Shown: positions 35,016 to 45,042, numbered from the stretch's first letter. The stretch: 64,000 bases of DNA from JAOARY01 sp045345765 (GCA_045345765.1 CP148265.1:3292855-3356854); one strand, 5' to 3'. Notes: generated by a model from the letters alone, not told the origin. A program made the numbers and translations.

Positions 35016-35044
35016 TTTCAATAATTAAGCAAATGGTATATAAT
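35016..35044 (+). promoter_or_regulatory. Probable promoter of the two-component operon
   Basis: TTTCAA (35016-35021), 17-base spacer, TATAAT (35039-35044), about 50 bases before the TTG start. The -35 is weak. Confidence 0.5.
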
Positions 35045-35094
35045 ATTATTAAATGAGAATACAAGTATAATTATTCATATATGGAGGTGTATTT

Positions 35095-36345
35095 TTGAAA
35101 AAATATTTTTTATATGCTTCTTTAATTGCTTTAACTGGTGAAATTTATTTTTATCCATTTAATTTTAATTTAAGATTTTCTGCTGGTATCATAACTTTAA
35201 ACGCAATAATACTTTTAAAAGATAATGTTAACTATAGTGTTTTAACCTTATTAACTGGTATGTTTGTATTTATTTTTCGAAGTTTGTTAAATATATTATT
35301 TGGAAAACCAATTTTAGAAAGTTTAGCTTCTAATTTTCCATCTTTCTATTACTATCTATTCTTTGCATTATTACTTTATATATTTGATTTTAGAAATAAA
35401 GATAGATTTCATAAATATAAATTTTTACCTATAATTTTTTCACTTTCCTTCATAGACATGTTTAGTAATATAATAGAAGCTTCCTCAAGAAATAATCTTA
35501 GTTCTAAAATGGTTAGATTTATAATTTTAGTTGCTTTTATACGCGCATTTTTAGGGTTTTTTATCTATTATATCTATAAAAAACGAGAAATTTTAATACT
35601 TAGTGAAGAACACGAAAAGCGATATTTGCAATTAAATATTATGGTATCAAATATAGAATCTGAACTTTTTTATTTAAAAAAATCAATGGATGATATTGAA
35701 TCGGTTATGAGCAAATCCTATTTGCTTTATGAAAAAAATAAAGAAAATAAAGAATTAAAAGAAGAAATACTCGATATTTCAAGAGAAATTCATGAAATAA
35801 AAAAAGATTATTCAAGAGTTGTTAAAGGTTTTGAAAATTTCTTAAATAATTTTGAAAATAAAGAATTCATGCATCTATCTAAAACTATAGATATTATAAA
35901 AGCAAATACCTCAAAATATTTAAAAGAAAGCAAAAAAGATATAAATATAAAATTTTATATAGATAAAGATTTTAAGGTTAAATCCTATTATAATATTTTT
36001 ACTATTTTAAATAATTTAATAATAAACGCTATTGATGCTTGTTCTAATTTTTCAAAAATAACTGTATTTATTTTAAACAAAGATGATTTTATTGAGTTTA
36101 TAGTAAAAGACAATGGAAATGGTATAGATGCAGACTTTTTAGAATGTATATTTAATCCTGGATTTACAACAAAATTCGATAAAATAACAGGTAAACCCTC
36201 CACAGGTATAGGACTTTGCCATGTAAAAAATATAGTAGACGAATATAACGGTCAAATTTTTGTAGATTCAAAATTAAAAAAAGGTACGCAATTTAAAATT
36301 GTATTACAAAAAAAATATCTAGAAGGTGATTTTATTGAAATGTAA
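35095..36345 (+). CDS. Sensor histidine kinase, GlnK-like
   Basis: A 416-residue membrane kinase starting with TTG behind GGAGGTG. Residues 1-160 contain about five membrane helices with no large extracellular loop. A coiled coil (about 168-225) leads to the phosphoacceptor His233 in SREIHEIKKDYSRV. The ATPase has an N box (NNLIINAIDA, about 306-315), a G1 box DNGNGID (339-345) and a G2 box GKPSTGIGL (366-374). The partner gene overlaps its end and encodes a YcbB-type regulator, and a glutamate carrier follows. The nearest characterised model is therefore Bacillus GlnK-GlnL, which senses glutamine. The ligand here is inferred, not seen. Confidence 0.85.
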   Translation: MKKYFLYASLIALTGEIYFYPFNFNLRFSAGIITLNAIILLKDNVNYSVLTLLTGMFVFIFRSLLNILFGKPILESLASNFPSFYYYLFFALLLYIFDFRNKDRFHKYKFLPIIFSLSFIDMFSNIIEASSRNNLSSKMVRFIILVAFIRAFLGFFIYYIYKKREILILSEEHEKRYLQLNIMVSNIESELFYLKKSMDDIESVMSKSYLLYEKNKENKELKEEILDISREIHEIKKDYSRVVKGFENFLNNFENKEFMHLSKTIDIIKANTSKYLKESKKDINIKFYIDKDFKVKSYYNIFTILNNLIINAIDACSNFSKITVFILNKDDFIEFIVKDNGNGIDADFLECIFNPGFTTKFDKITGKPSTGIGLCHVKNIVDEYNGQIFVDSKLKKGTQFKIVLQKKYLEGDFIEM

Positions 36346-37219
36346 TTTTTTAATAATAGATGATGACATAAATATAAGAAAAATATTAAAATTCATAATT
36401 AAAGAAAATAATTTAGGAAATGTTATAGGCGAATTGGAATCTGGAGAAGATGCTGTTAATAAAATAGAGACATTATCTCCAGATATAGTTCTTATAGATT
36501 TACTTTTACCTATAGAAGACGGTATTAGTATAATTAATAATGCTAAAAAAAGTAATTTCAAAGGAAAATTTATAATGATATCTCAAGTTGAAGATAAAAA
36601 CCTGATCACAAAATCTTATGAATCTGGAGTTGTGTTTTTTATAGGCAAACCTATAAATAATATTGAAGTTATAAGCGTTATAAATTCTGTTAAACAAAAT
36701 ATAGAATTAGAAAAATCAATAACAATAATAAAGTCTACTTTGATGAATAATGAAAGTTTAAAAGAAAATATGCAAGAAAAATTTCATAAAAATCAATCCT
36801 TGCATGTTGAAATTTCAAAATTCTTCTTAGACTTAGGTATAAACTCAGAACTAGGTAGCAATGAATTATTTAGTTTAATAATTAACATTATGAATGAGAA
36901 ACAAATTTCTAAATCATCATCATACAAACTACAAGCTATGTATCAGTCTATTCAAAAAGATTTAGACATGAATTTGAACATAAAGAGCTTAGAACAAAGG
37001 ATAAGGAGAATAATATCAAAATCTTTAAGTAATATCGCCGAAAGAGCCTTAGAAGATTATTATGATCCTATATTCTGCGAATACTCCTCATTGTTTGATT
37101 TCAAACAAATCAGAAAAGAAATGCTTTATATACAAGGTAAATCTGACGAAAAAGGAAAGGTTAATATCAAAAAATTTGCAGAAGGCATTATAGATAAACT
37201 TCATTTTTTAGAAAATTGA
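36335..37219 (+). CDS. Response regulator with YcbB (GlnL-type) DNA-binding domain
   Basis: About 294 residues. The receiver domain (1-120) has acidic residues 9-11, phosphoacceptor Asp55 in IVLIDLLLP, and a Lys in FFIGKP. After a short helix linker, the C-terminal 140 residues match the YcbB domain of Bacillus GlnL, with the paired segments YKLQAMYQSIQKDL and IKSLEQRIRRIISKSLSNI. The start is TTG 36335, six bases after GAAGGTG and inside the end of the kinase gene. A GTG at 36326 is part of that ribosome site. It probably activates the downstream gltS through the repeats at 37255-37280. Confidence 0.85.
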   Translation: MKCNFLIIDDDINIRKILKFIIKENNLGNVIGELESGEDAVNKIETLSPDIVLIDLLLPIEDGISIINNAKKSNFKGKFIMISQVEDKNLITKSYESGVVFFIGKPINNIEVISVINSVKQNIELEKSITIIKSTLMNNESLKENMQEKFHKNQSLHVEISKFFLDLGINSELGSNELFSLIINIMNEKQISKSSSYKLQAMYQSIQKDLDMNLNIKSLEQRIRRIISKSLSNIAERALEDYYDPIFCEYSSLFDFKQIRKEMLYIQGKSDEKGKVNIKKFAEGIIDKLHFLEN

Positions 37220-37254
37220 TAATTTATAGCAAAAAGAATTGTTTTTTTATTTTT

Positions 37255-37280
37255 TTTCGTAGTTTCTTGTAGGTTTTTGT
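37255..37280 (+). promoter_or_regulatory. Three direct repeats, probable GlnL-type operator of gltS
   Basis: TTTCGT (37255-37260), TCTTGT (37265-37270) and TTTTGT (37275-37280) are spaced exactly 10 bases apart with AGTT, AGGT and AGGT after them. The last two differ by one base from the TTTTGT-N4-TTTTGT repeat described for Bacillus GlnL at glsA-glnT. They lie 12-37 bases upstream of the TATAAT at 37292-37297, an activator position. Confidence 0.7.
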
Positions 37281-37291
37281 AGGTTCATCTC

Positions 37292-37297
37292 TATAAT
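37292..37297 (+). promoter_or_regulatory. -10 element of gltS
   Basis: TATAAT about 100 bases before the gltS ATG, with no good -35 hexamer at 17 bases (TTGTAG occurs at 19). This fits an activator-dependent promoter overlapped by the direct repeats. Confidence 0.55.
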
Positions 37298-37302
37298 TAT
37301 TA

Positions 37303-37369
37303 TAGAAAAGGATTTCACGAATTTTTTTCGAAATCATCTAATACATATTTATAAGAAATCCTTTCTAAA
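37303..37369 (+). promoter_or_regulatory. gltS leader with two mutually exclusive hairpins
   Basis: AGAAAAGGATTTC near 37304-37316 can pair with GAAATCCTTTCT near 37353-37366, with one bulged A. The same GATTTC can instead pair locally with GAAATC near 37330, helped by CGAA/TTCG. No T-run follows, so if it regulates, it acts on translation or stability. Confidence 0.35.
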
Positions 37370-37395
37370 AATATTAATTTTGGGGGCGAATATTT

Positions 37396-38589
37396 ATGGA
37401 AATAACTTTAGATAGTATTCAAACGCTTGCACTTGCAATTGTGGTTTTATCTTTAGGTAAATTTTTAAGAAAGAAAGTATCTATATTAGAAAAATTTTGT
37501 ATACCTGCACCAGTTATAGGTGGAATTATCTTTGCAGTAGGTATATTAATAGGACATATTACTAATACTTTTAGTTTTAATATGGACGCAATGTTGAAGC
37601 CAATTTTTATGATAGCATTCTTTACTACTGTAGGTTTTACAGCAAGTTTTAAAATGCTTAAAAAAGGTGGAGTTCAAGTTTTTATATTCTTAGGACTTGC
37701 AATTATTCTTGTTACTATGCAAGATGTTGTTGGAGTATTACTTGCTAAGGTGTTTAACCTTAATCCACTTATAGGTTTATCTACAGGTTCTGTACCAATG
37801 ACTGGTGGACATGGAACATCAGGAGCTTTTGCACCAGATTTCGAACTACTAGGAGCAACTGGAGCAACTACTGTAGCAATGGCATCAGCTACTTTTGGTC
37901 TTATAATGGGTAGTATGATAGGTGGACCAATTGGTAAAAACCTTATAGAAAAACATGATTTATTAAAAACAGCTGGTAAAAATAATTTAGATGGTGATGA
38001 TAAAAAAGAAAATTCTATTAAGGATTTATTAAATCCTCAAAATTTCTCTATTGCATCTTCTCAAATAATAATAGCAATGGGTGTTGGTTCTATAGTATCA
38101 ATGTTTTTAGGTAAGTTTATGACTTTCCCTCCTTATTTAGGTGCGATGTTTGTTGCAGCTATAATGAGAAATATTGCAGATTTTACTAATGCTTATGAAA
38201 TAAAAGAAAAAGAAATTGATATCTTAGGTGGTATTTCACTTTCAATATTCTTAGCAATGGCTCTTATGGGTCTTAAATTATGGCAGTTATCTGATTTAGG
38301 TGGTCCTTTATTTGTTATGTTGGTATCACAAGCTCTACTTATGGGTCTATTCGCTTACTTTGTAACATTTAATGTTATGGGTAGAGATTACGAAGCTGCT
38401 GTTATGGCATGTGGACATTGTGGATTTGGAATGGGTGCTACACCAAATGCAATGGCTAATATGGAAGCTTTAACAGGTAAATATGTGCCTGCTCCAAGAG
38501 CATTCTTCATATTACCTCTTATCGGAAGTTTATTTATAGATTTCTTCAATGCCTTTATAATAAATGCATTTGTAGGATTCTTCTCATAA
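37396..38589 (+). CDS. gltS: Sodium/glutamate symporter GltS
   Basis: A 397-residue secondary carrier of the ESS family that imports glutamate with Na+. About ten or more membrane helices are visible. The family features GGHGTSGAFAPDFE (about 135) and CGHCGFGMGATPNAMANMEA near residue 340 form the two inverted re-entrant loops. It is preceded by GGGGG and ATG and followed by a strong terminator. It lies directly downstream of the GlnK/GlnL-like system and its operator, which suggests regulated glutamate or glutamine uptake. Confidence 0.95.
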   Translation: MEITLDSIQTLALAIVVLSLGKFLRKKVSILEKFCIPAPVIGGIIFAVGILIGHITNTFSFNMDAMLKPIFMIAFFTTVGFTASFKMLKKGGVQVFIFLGLAIILVTMQDVVGVLLAKVFNLNPLIGLSTGSVPMTGGHGTSGAFAPDFELLGATGATTVAMASATFGLIMGSMIGGPIGKNLIEKHDLLKTAGKNNLDGDDKKENSIKDLLNPQNFSIASSQIIIAMGVGSIVSMFLGKFMTFPPYLGAMFVAAIMRNIADFTNAYEIKEKEIDILGGISLSIFLAMALMGLKLWQLSDLGGPLFVMLVSQALLMGLFAYFVTFNVMGRDYEAAVMACGHCGFGMGATPNAMANMEALTGKYVPAPRAFFILPLIGSLFIDFFNAFIINAFVGFFS

Positions 38590-38595
38590 AATAAT

Positions 38596-38628
38596 AAAAA
38601 AGTTGAGCTTTTGCTCAACTTTTTTTTA
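38596..38628 (+). terminator. Intrinsic terminator after gltS (bidirectional)
   Basis: AAAAAAGTTGAGC-TTTT-GCTCAAC followed by eight T on the plus strand. The A-run before it lets it also end the convergent U32 gene. Confidence 0.9.
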
Positions 38629-40977
38629 TTTTACACCTTTATAAAAATGTCCCTTTATAATTTCATCTTCTATATACTTATTTTTTAATTCTTTTAATAA
38701 TTTTTCATCTTTAGTGTAATATATATATTCTATAATATTATTTACTATCTTACCTATTTCTCTTTCATACAAAAATTCTAATCTAAATGTATTTATATTT
38801 AAATTCATAAGTTCTTCTATTTCTTCAATTAAAAATGTCTTTTTAGAATTATATATTATATTATTACAATTTTCATTTATATATAAATAAAAATCTTCTT
38901 TGTCTTCATTTTCCAATCTATAAATTTGCTTCTTACAATTTGTGCACTCATAAACAGAAGAAAGCAAGCAATATTTTAATATCATCATCTGTTCATTTGA
39001 ATATATTGTATATTCAAAATTCATATCATAATCATCTTTTGTTAAATCTTCTATTTCATTTCTATTTAATTCACTAGAAAGACATATTGTATTTGCGCCT
39101 AAATTCTTAAGTGCTTTTATACCTTCTTTATTAAAAGTTTGTATTGATTTATCAATATTTAATTCGTTATTCTTAGCCCTAGATAGCAAGCCAATAGTAG
39201 TTATATTTATATTATCTTCTTTTATAAGATTAAATATTTTATCATAATCTATTATTACATTATGTGGTGAATATATTAGTTTAATATCGTATTTATTTGC
39301 TAAATCAACTGCTTTTTTATATTCTTTTAAATTCATAAAATAAATAAGATCTATATATTTTATAAACTCCTTATTTATATTTTCTAATAGGTTATTTAAT
39401 TGTTCTAAATTCATAAGCTTTATTCTTATTTTATTATCTCTTTTTATAATCTCTTTAGATGATTCTTTATTTATATCTATATTAAATTTATCTATAACTC
39501 TTTTAACCTCTGCTCTTTTTTCCTTTAATTTTGATATTGCATTTCTTCTAAGTTCATTTAACTCCTTAATTCTAATCGAAGCATCATCATCTAAGGAAAT
39601 CTCTAAATTTTTAATAAAATAGCATGTATCATTTAATTTAGATAATTGTGTTTTTATTTTTTCTTCTGTTATACTTACTTTCAAGGCTTTTTCAACATTT
39701 GAACTAGATTCTACCTCTATTTCATTATTTCTTTCATCTATAACTTTTAATACTGCTTTTTTGCCTATTTCTACTTTTACAAAAAACTTAAGTGGTATTT
39801 TAATATTTTCATTTTCAAATGTTGACTGTTCATAATCTAAAAGTTCTTGGTCTTTTGTTTTATATAATTTAAAACCTCTATTTACATCATTTAAATAATC
39901 AATTTCAATAATTTCGCCTTTTTTGGCTATAGTTTTTATATCTTTACCTTTTAATATTCTTCCAACTGTAGTACTTATATTTAATGAATCATTTTTTTTC
40001 AAAGTAGATTCTAATTTTATTTTTAATTTCTTGGTCTTTTTATTAAATGACATTACTTGCCCTATATATACACCTTTATTAGAAGGTTTTTCTTTATTTA
40101 TCACATCTTTTTTTTTATCTTCAAATAAAAACCCTTTTGTAAAATCTCTATTAAATATAGATTTCATATTATATATGGCTAAATCCATATCTGATATTTT
40201 AGAATTTAATGCATCACAATAAGTTCTAACTGAATTAGAAACATATTCACTTTTTTTCATTCTACCTTCTATTTTCAATGAATCTACATGTATTTCTTTT
40301 AATTTTTGCACATGCTCTACAGTATTTAAATCTTTTAAACTAAGTAGATATCCGTTATCAATTATATTTTCCTTATCTTTTAATATATATTTTCTTCTAC
40401 ATGGCTGAGCACATTTTCCTCTATTTCCTGATCTATCTCCTAAAAAAGAGCTCATCAGACATTGTCCAGAATAGGACATACAAAGTGCTCCATGAACAAA
40501 TACTTCAACTTCAATATCTAATTCTTCTTTTATCTTTTTTATCTCTTTATAAGACATCTCTCTTGCTGCAACAGCTCTTTTAAACCCTAAATCATTTAAA
40601 TATTTAAAATCATAAAAACTATGATTATGCATTTGAGTACTCGCATGCACTTCAAAATCTGGATATAAATTTTTTATAATTTTAAATACACCAATATCTT
40701 GAACTATAAGAGCATCAACCTGTATATCATATAAAAACTTTATATAATCTCTTAAATCTTTTATTTCTTTTTCTTTAATAAGAGTATTTATGGTAACATA
40801 AATCTTTACATTTCTTTCATGTGCATAAACTATTGCTTCTTCTAATTCTTCATTTGAAAAATTTATTGCATAAGATCTTGCACCAAATTTTTCACCAGAT
40901 AAATATACTGCATTTGCATTATTTAAAATTCCTGCTTTTAAGCTTTCCATTGAACCAGCTGGGGCTAGAATTTCCAT
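38626..40977 (-). CDS. Peptidase U32-family protein with DUF3656 (RlhA-like)
   Basis: A 783-residue protein. Its start is MEILAPAGSMESLKAG (ATG 40977), typical of the U32 family; an ATG two codons earlier is poorly spaced. Residues 1-240 form the first TIM-barrel half, with the cysteines of CGQ-type and KCAQPCRRKY segments expected to bind an iron-sulfur cluster. Characterised relatives (TrhP, RlhA) are prephenate-dependent tRNA or 23S rRNA hydroxylases rather than true peptidases. The long C-terminal part (about 380-500 DUF3656, then a second barrel-like portion with CTNCKKQIYRLEN) resembles RlhA. It sits downstream of zapA beyond a terminator. Confidence 0.85.
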   Translation of the reverse strand: MEILAPAGSMESLKAGILNNANAVYLSGEKFGARSYAINFSNEELEEAIVYAHERNVKIYVTINTLIKEKEIKDLRDYIKFLYDIQVDALIVQDIGVFKIIKNLYPDFEVHASTQMHNHSFYDFKYLNDLGFKRAVAAREMSYKEIKKIKEELDIEVEVFVHGALCMSYSGQCLMSSFLGDRSGNRGKCAQPCRRKYILKDKENIIDNGYLLSLKDLNTVEHVQKLKEIHVDSLKIEGRMKKSEYVSNSVRTYCDALNSKISDMDLAIYNMKSIFNRDFTKGFLFEDKKKDVINKEKPSNKGVYIGQVMSFNKKTKKLKIKLESTLKKNDSLNISTTVGRILKGKDIKTIAKKGEIIEIDYLNDVNRGFKLYKTKDQELLDYEQSTFENENIKIPLKFFVKVEIGKKAVLKVIDERNNEIEVESSSNVEKALKVSITEEKIKTQLSKLNDTCYFIKNLEISLDDDASIRIKELNELRRNAISKLKEKRAEVKRVIDKFNIDINKESSKEIIKRDNKIRIKLMNLEQLNNLLENINKEFIKYIDLIYFMNLKEYKKAVDLANKYDIKLIYSPHNVIIDYDKIFNLIKEDNINITTIGLLSRAKNNELNIDKSIQTFNKEGIKALKNLGANTICLSSELNRNEIEDLTKDDYDMNFEYTIYSNEQMMILKYCLLSSVYECTNCKKQIYRLENEDKEDFYLYINENCNNIIYNSKKTFLIEEIEELMNLNINTFRLEFLYEREIGKIVNNIIEYIYYTKDEKLLKELKNKYIEDEIIKGHFYKGVK

Positions 40978-40996
40978 ATACATTTCTCCCTTACTT

Positions 40997-41032
40997 AAAA
41001 ATAGCCTCTAGTAAACTAGAGACTATTTTTCT
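40997..41032 (-). terminator. Intrinsic terminator between zapA and the U32 gene
   Basis: Stem AATAGTCTCTAG / CTAGAGGCTATT with a short TTTA loop and T-run on the minus strand. The U32 start codon is only 20 bases beyond, so that gene depends on read-through or a nearby promoter. Confidence 0.85.
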
Positions 41033-41041
41033 AATCAAAAT

Positions 41042-41548
41042 TTATTTTTCCAATTCTACAATTTTCATCTGAAGTTCATATATCTTATTTTGGAAACTAC
41101 TAATCATATCCTCAGCTTCAGATAATTTTGCATCTTTTTCCTTCAAAATCATATTCATATCTTCTTTTAGAAGCTTTATTTCTTCTTCTAAATTACTTTT
41201 TTCTACTTCATCTTCTTGTTTTTTTAATAATTCATTTTCTTCTTTAAGGGAAGCATTCTCTTCTCTTAATTTTTTTAATTCGTTATCAAATCTTTCAAGT
41301 AGAATCTTTGCTTCTTCAAGCTGTTCACTTTCTTCATTATGATTATTTTCATTACATTTAAAATAATCATCTGCAACATTTAAAGCAGTTAAAACAGCTG
41401 CCATACTAGTGCTGAGCTTTGGATTTACATCTATTATTTCTTTCATTTTTTCATCTACATATTCAGAGACTTTAACAAGGTATTCTATGCTTTCCTCACC
41501 TGTCATGATATATTCATTATTATTTATTTTGACTGCTATTTTATTCAT
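41042..41548 (-). CDS. zapA: Cell division protein ZapA-like with C-terminal coiled coil
   Basis: ZapA binds FtsZ and bundles filaments at the division site. The 168-residue protein begins at ATG 41548 after AAGGGG. Residues 1-75 match ZapA (INNNEYIMTGEESIEYLVKV; SMAAVLTALNVADDYFK). From about 80 to the end it is one long coiled coil, longer than in the standard 85-100-residue Bacillus protein but common in clostridia. It follows pheT, as in many Firmicutes. Confidence 0.87.
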   Translation of the reverse strand: MNKIAVKINNNEYIMTGEESIEYLVKVSEYVDEKMKEIIDVNPKLSTSMAAVLTALNVADDYFKCNENNHNEESEQLEEAKILLERFDNELKKLREENASLKEENELLKKQEDEVEKSNLEEEIKLLKEDMNMILKEKDAKLSEAEDMISSFQNKIYELQMKIVELEK

Positions 41549-41581
41549 CCGGCTCAACCCCTTAATATTTTTATAATATTA

Positions 41582-43978
41582 TTATCTAAGTTTTCCACCT
41601 AATTTTTCTTCTATATCTTTTACTATTTTGTCATGTACTTTTGTAACTTCCTCATCAGTTAAAGTTCTTTCTTTATTTCTGTAAGTAATTGAATAAGCTA
41701 CTGATTTGTAACCTTTTTCAATTTGGTCTCCTTTGTATAAATCAAATAACTCAAAACTCTCTATTATATTAGATTTATTCTTTATTATTATATCTTCTAT
41801 ATCTTTTACTACTATATCATCTTTTAATGTAATAGCCAAGTCTCTGCTACTAGATGGATATTTTGGAAGTGGCTTGTATTTAATAATTTCTTCCAAATTA
41901 TTAAATACTTTTTCAAAATTAAATTCACAAACATAAACTCTCTTATCTAAATTATAATTTTCCATGACATCAGGATGTATTTCTCCTAAATATCCTATAA
42001 TTTCATCTTCCATAACAATCTTTGCACATCTACCAGTATGGAACGAAGTATTATTCGTTTCTGGAAGTATTTCATAGTTATTAAAATTAATATGTGAATA
42101 TAGTTCTTCTAATATTCCCTTTAATACGAAGAAATCCGCATCCTTAGAATAGAATCCAAAACAAAGATTTTTGATTTCTAAAGGTTCTTCTTCACCCTTA
42201 AAGAAAGTATTTCCTATTTCAAAACCTCTAAATTCTTTTATAGATTTAGAATTATTTGAAGATGCAACCTCAAGTAAATTAGGTATTAAAGTTGTTCTCA
42301 TAACACTTGTTTCTTCCCCTAATGGATTTTGAAGTTTTATAAAATCTCTTCTCATATCATCCTTTGGCATTGCTATTTTATCCGCAATTTTAGGACTAAC
42401 AAAAGAATATGTTAGAATTTCATTTAAGCCCATTGACGTTAAAAGATTTTTCATATTTTCTTCTAATTCTTGATCTTTAGTTTTTATTCCTAATGTAACC
42501 ACACCATTTATTCTGCTTGATTTTATTTTATCATAACCATAAATTCTAGCAACCTCTTCTAATATATCGGCTTCTTGTGATATATCTAATCTAAATGTAG
42601 GAATTTTTAGTTCTAGTAAATCAGATTCTAATTTATTTGCTTTGATTTCTACTTTAGCAAGTAATTCTATCATAGTATCTGTATTTATATCTTCACCTAA
42701 AAGTTTATTAATTCTACTTGGTTTAACTTTTAAAAATTCACATTCTCTTTCATTTATATACACATCTTTTTTAACTTTTAAAACTTTTCCTGCATTTAAA
42801 TTTTCTATTAAATGACAAGCTCTATTTATAGCAAGCTCTACAGTGTTTGAATCTATTCCTTTTTCAAACTTAGCAGAAGCTTCTGTTCTTAAACCTAATT
42901 TTTTAGAAGTCCTTCTTACACTATCATCACTAAAATTAGCTGATTCTAATAATATTTTAGTTGTATTATCGCTAACTTCTGTATTTTGTCCACCCATTAC
43001 ACCTGCTATTGCAATTGCACCATTTTCATCATTTATCATTAAATCATCTTTTGATAATTTTCTTTCCTCTGAATCCAAAGTAGTAAATACTTGATTATCT
43101 GATGCTCTTTTTACAATTATTTTATTTGACGCTAATTTATCTAAATCAAATGCATGTAGCGGTTGACCTATTTCATGCATTACAAAATTAGTAATATCAA
43201 CAATATTATTAATAGGTCTAATTCCAGCCTCTATAAGTCTTCTTTGTAGCCAATATGGTGAAGGTTCTATTTTAACATCTTCAATAAGTCTTGCATAATA
43301 TCTATTACAAAGATCTTTATCTTCGATTTGAACATCCACAGTTAAGTCACTTTCATGTTCTTTAAATTCCATATTTGGCATTTTATATTCTTCATTTATT
43401 GTAGCACTAGCCTCTTTAACAATACCCATAACAGATAAACAATCTGGTCTATTTGAAGTTATTTCAAATTCTATAACATAATCATCTAAATCTAATATTT
43501 CTTTTATATCTTTTCCTAGATTTGAATCTGTAGCTTTTTCGCAAAAATCAAGTATATAAATACCATCTTTACTCTTTTTGTCGACCATAGAAAAAGGAAT
43601 TCCTAATTCTTCTGACGAACAAAGCATACCAAATGATGGTACTCCTCTTAATTTACCTTTTTTTATTTTCATTCCATTTGGAAGTTTTGCTCCAATAGTT
43701 GCTACAGGTATGAAATCTCCAATATTTATATTATTAGCACCTGTAACAATTTGTAAATCTTCTTCTTCATTTATATCTATTTTAGTTATAACTAATTTAT
43801 CTGCATCAGGATGTTTTTCTATTTCTTTTATCTTTCCTAATACTATTTTATCTACACCTTCTCCAAGATATTCAACTTTTTCAACCTTAGAACCTGTCAT
43901 AGTCATTTTATCTGCAAATTCTTTTATATCTTCATTTATATTTATATAATCTTTAAGCCATTTAACTGGTACTAACAT
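41582..43978 (-). CDS. pheT: Phenylalanine--tRNA ligase beta subunit
   Basis: The beta subunit of the alpha2beta2 PheRS. At 798 residues it is full length. An N-terminal EMAP-like tRNA-binding domain (about 40-150, VGLGKI-type strand and HPDADKLVI) is followed by B3/B4 editing and B5 domains. A catalytic-like core and the C-terminal FDX-ACB domain (KYPSSSRDLAITL) complete it. It lies 21 bases after pheS and is controlled by the T-box leader upstream of pheS. Confidence 0.97.
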   Translation of the reverse strand: MLVPVKWLKDYININEDIKEFADKMTMTGSKVEKVEYLGEGVDKIVLGKIKEIEKHPDADKLVITKIDINEEEDLQIVTGANNINIGDFIPVATIGAKLPNGMKIKKGKLRGVPSFGMLCSSEELGIPFSMVDKKSKDGIYILDFCEKATDSNLGKDIKEILDLDDYVIEFEITSNRPDCLSVMGIVKEASATINEEYKMPNMEFKEHESDLTVDVQIEDKDLCNRYYARLIEDVKIEPSPYWLQRRLIEAGIRPINNIVDITNFVMHEIGQPLHAFDLDKLASNKIIVKRASDNQVFTTLDSEERKLSKDDLMINDENGAIAIAGVMGGQNTEVSDNTTKILLESANFSDDSVRRTSKKLGLRTEASAKFEKGIDSNTVELAINRACHLIENLNAGKVLKVKKDVYINERECEFLKVKPSRINKLLGEDINTDTMIELLAKVEIKANKLESDLLELKIPTFRLDISQEADILEEVARIYGYDKIKSSRINGVVTLGIKTKDQELEENMKNLLTSMGLNEILTYSFVSPKIADKIAMPKDDMRRDFIKLQNPLGEETSVMRTTLIPNLLEVASSNNSKSIKEFRGFEIGNTFFKGEEEPLEIKNLCFGFYSKDADFFVLKGILEELYSHINFNNYEILPETNNTSFHTGRCAKIVMEDEIIGYLGEIHPDVMENYNLDKRVYVCEFNFEKVFNNLEEIIKYKPLPKYPSSSRDLAITLKDDIVVKDIEDIIIKNKSNIIESFELFDLYKGDQIEKGYKSVAYSITYRNKERTLTDEEVTKVHDKIVKDIEEKLGGKLR

Positions 43979-43999
43979 TCTAATTCCTCCTAATTTCTA

Positions 44000-45019
44000 T
44001 TAAAATTGATTTAAAAATCTCATATCATTTTCGAATAATAGTCTTATATCATCTATTTCATATTTAAGCATTGTTATTCTATCTACCCCCATACCAAATG
44101 CAAATCCACTGTATTTTTCTGGGTCTATTCCACAATTTCTTAAAACATTAGGATGTACCATACCAGCACCTAATATTTCTATAAAACCTTCTCCTTTACA
44201 CATAGAACAACCTTCTCCATTACATTTAAAACAAGTAACATCAACTTCTACACTAGGTTCTGTAAACGGGAAATTATGTGGTCTAAACTTAGTTTTTGTA
44301 TTTTCTCCAAAGAATTCTTTAGCAAATAATTCTAATGTTCCTTTAAGTTCGCTCATAGTAACATTTTCACCTACAACAAGACCTTCTATTTGATGGAACA
44401 TTGGTGAATGGGTTGCATCTACTTCATCAAATCTAAAACATCTTCCTGGTGCTATAATCTTTATAGGTGGTTTTTCATTCATCATCGTTCTTATTTGAAC
44501 TGTAGACGTTTGTGTTCTAAGTACTAAATTATCATTTATATAGAATGTATCACTTTTATCTCTTGACGGATGGTTTTTTGGTGCATTGAGTGCATCAAAA
44601 TTATTAAAAACAGTATCTATTTCTGGTCCACTTGCAACACAAAAACCAAGACCCATAAAAATATCTTTAATTCTATCATATACTTTTGTAATTGGATGTT
44701 TCTTTCCTACAACGATTTTTTTAGATGGCATAGTAACATCTATTTTTTCTGATTCTAATTTCATCATTTTCTTTTTTAATTTCATTTCTTCTAATTTATT
44801 AGCTAAAGTAGTTTCGATTTGTATTCTAACTTCATTAACTAATTTTCCAACAACAGGTCTTTCTTCATTTGATAAGTCCTTCATTCCTTTTGATATCTTT
44901 GTAAGTTCTCCTTTTTTCCCTAAATAAGCTACCCTTATCTCGTCTAATGATTTTAAATCCATAGAAGAATTGATTTCATCTATCGCTTTTATTTTCATAG
45001 ATTGTAATTGTTCTTTCAT
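44000..45019 (-). CDS. pheS: Phenylalanine--tRNA ligase alpha subunit
   Basis: The catalytic alpha subunit of PheRS: 339 residues from ATG 45019, which is six bases after AAAGGGTG. The in-frame GTG at 45028 is inside that ribosome site. An N-terminal coiled coil (1-90) precedes the class II core, with motif 2 ([20 protein letters not shown]) and motif 3 ([16 protein letters not shown]). A cysteine cluster (CFKC...CSMC) near residue 270 occurs in some clostridial PheS proteins. It is regulated by tRNA-Phe through the T-box at 45043-45295. Confidence 0.97.
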   Translation of the reverse strand: MKEQLQSMKIKAIDEINSSMDLKSLDEIRVAYLGKKGELTKISKGMKDLSNEERPVVGKLVNEVRIQIETTLANKLEEMKLKKKMMKLESEKIDVTMPSKKIVVGKKHPITKVYDRIKDIFMGLGFCVASGPEIDTVFNNFDALNAPKNHPSRDKSDTFYINDNLVLRTQTSTVQIRTMMNEKPPIKIIAPGRCFRFDEVDATHSPMFHQIEGLVVGENVTMSELKGTLELFAKEFFGENTKTKFRPHNFPFTEPSVEVDVTCFKCNGEGCSMCKGEGFIEILGAGMVHPNVLRNCGIDPEKYSGFAFGMGVDRITMLKYEIDDIRLLFENDMRFLNQF

Positions 45020-45042
45020 TATTTTCACCCTTTCTTTTATAT

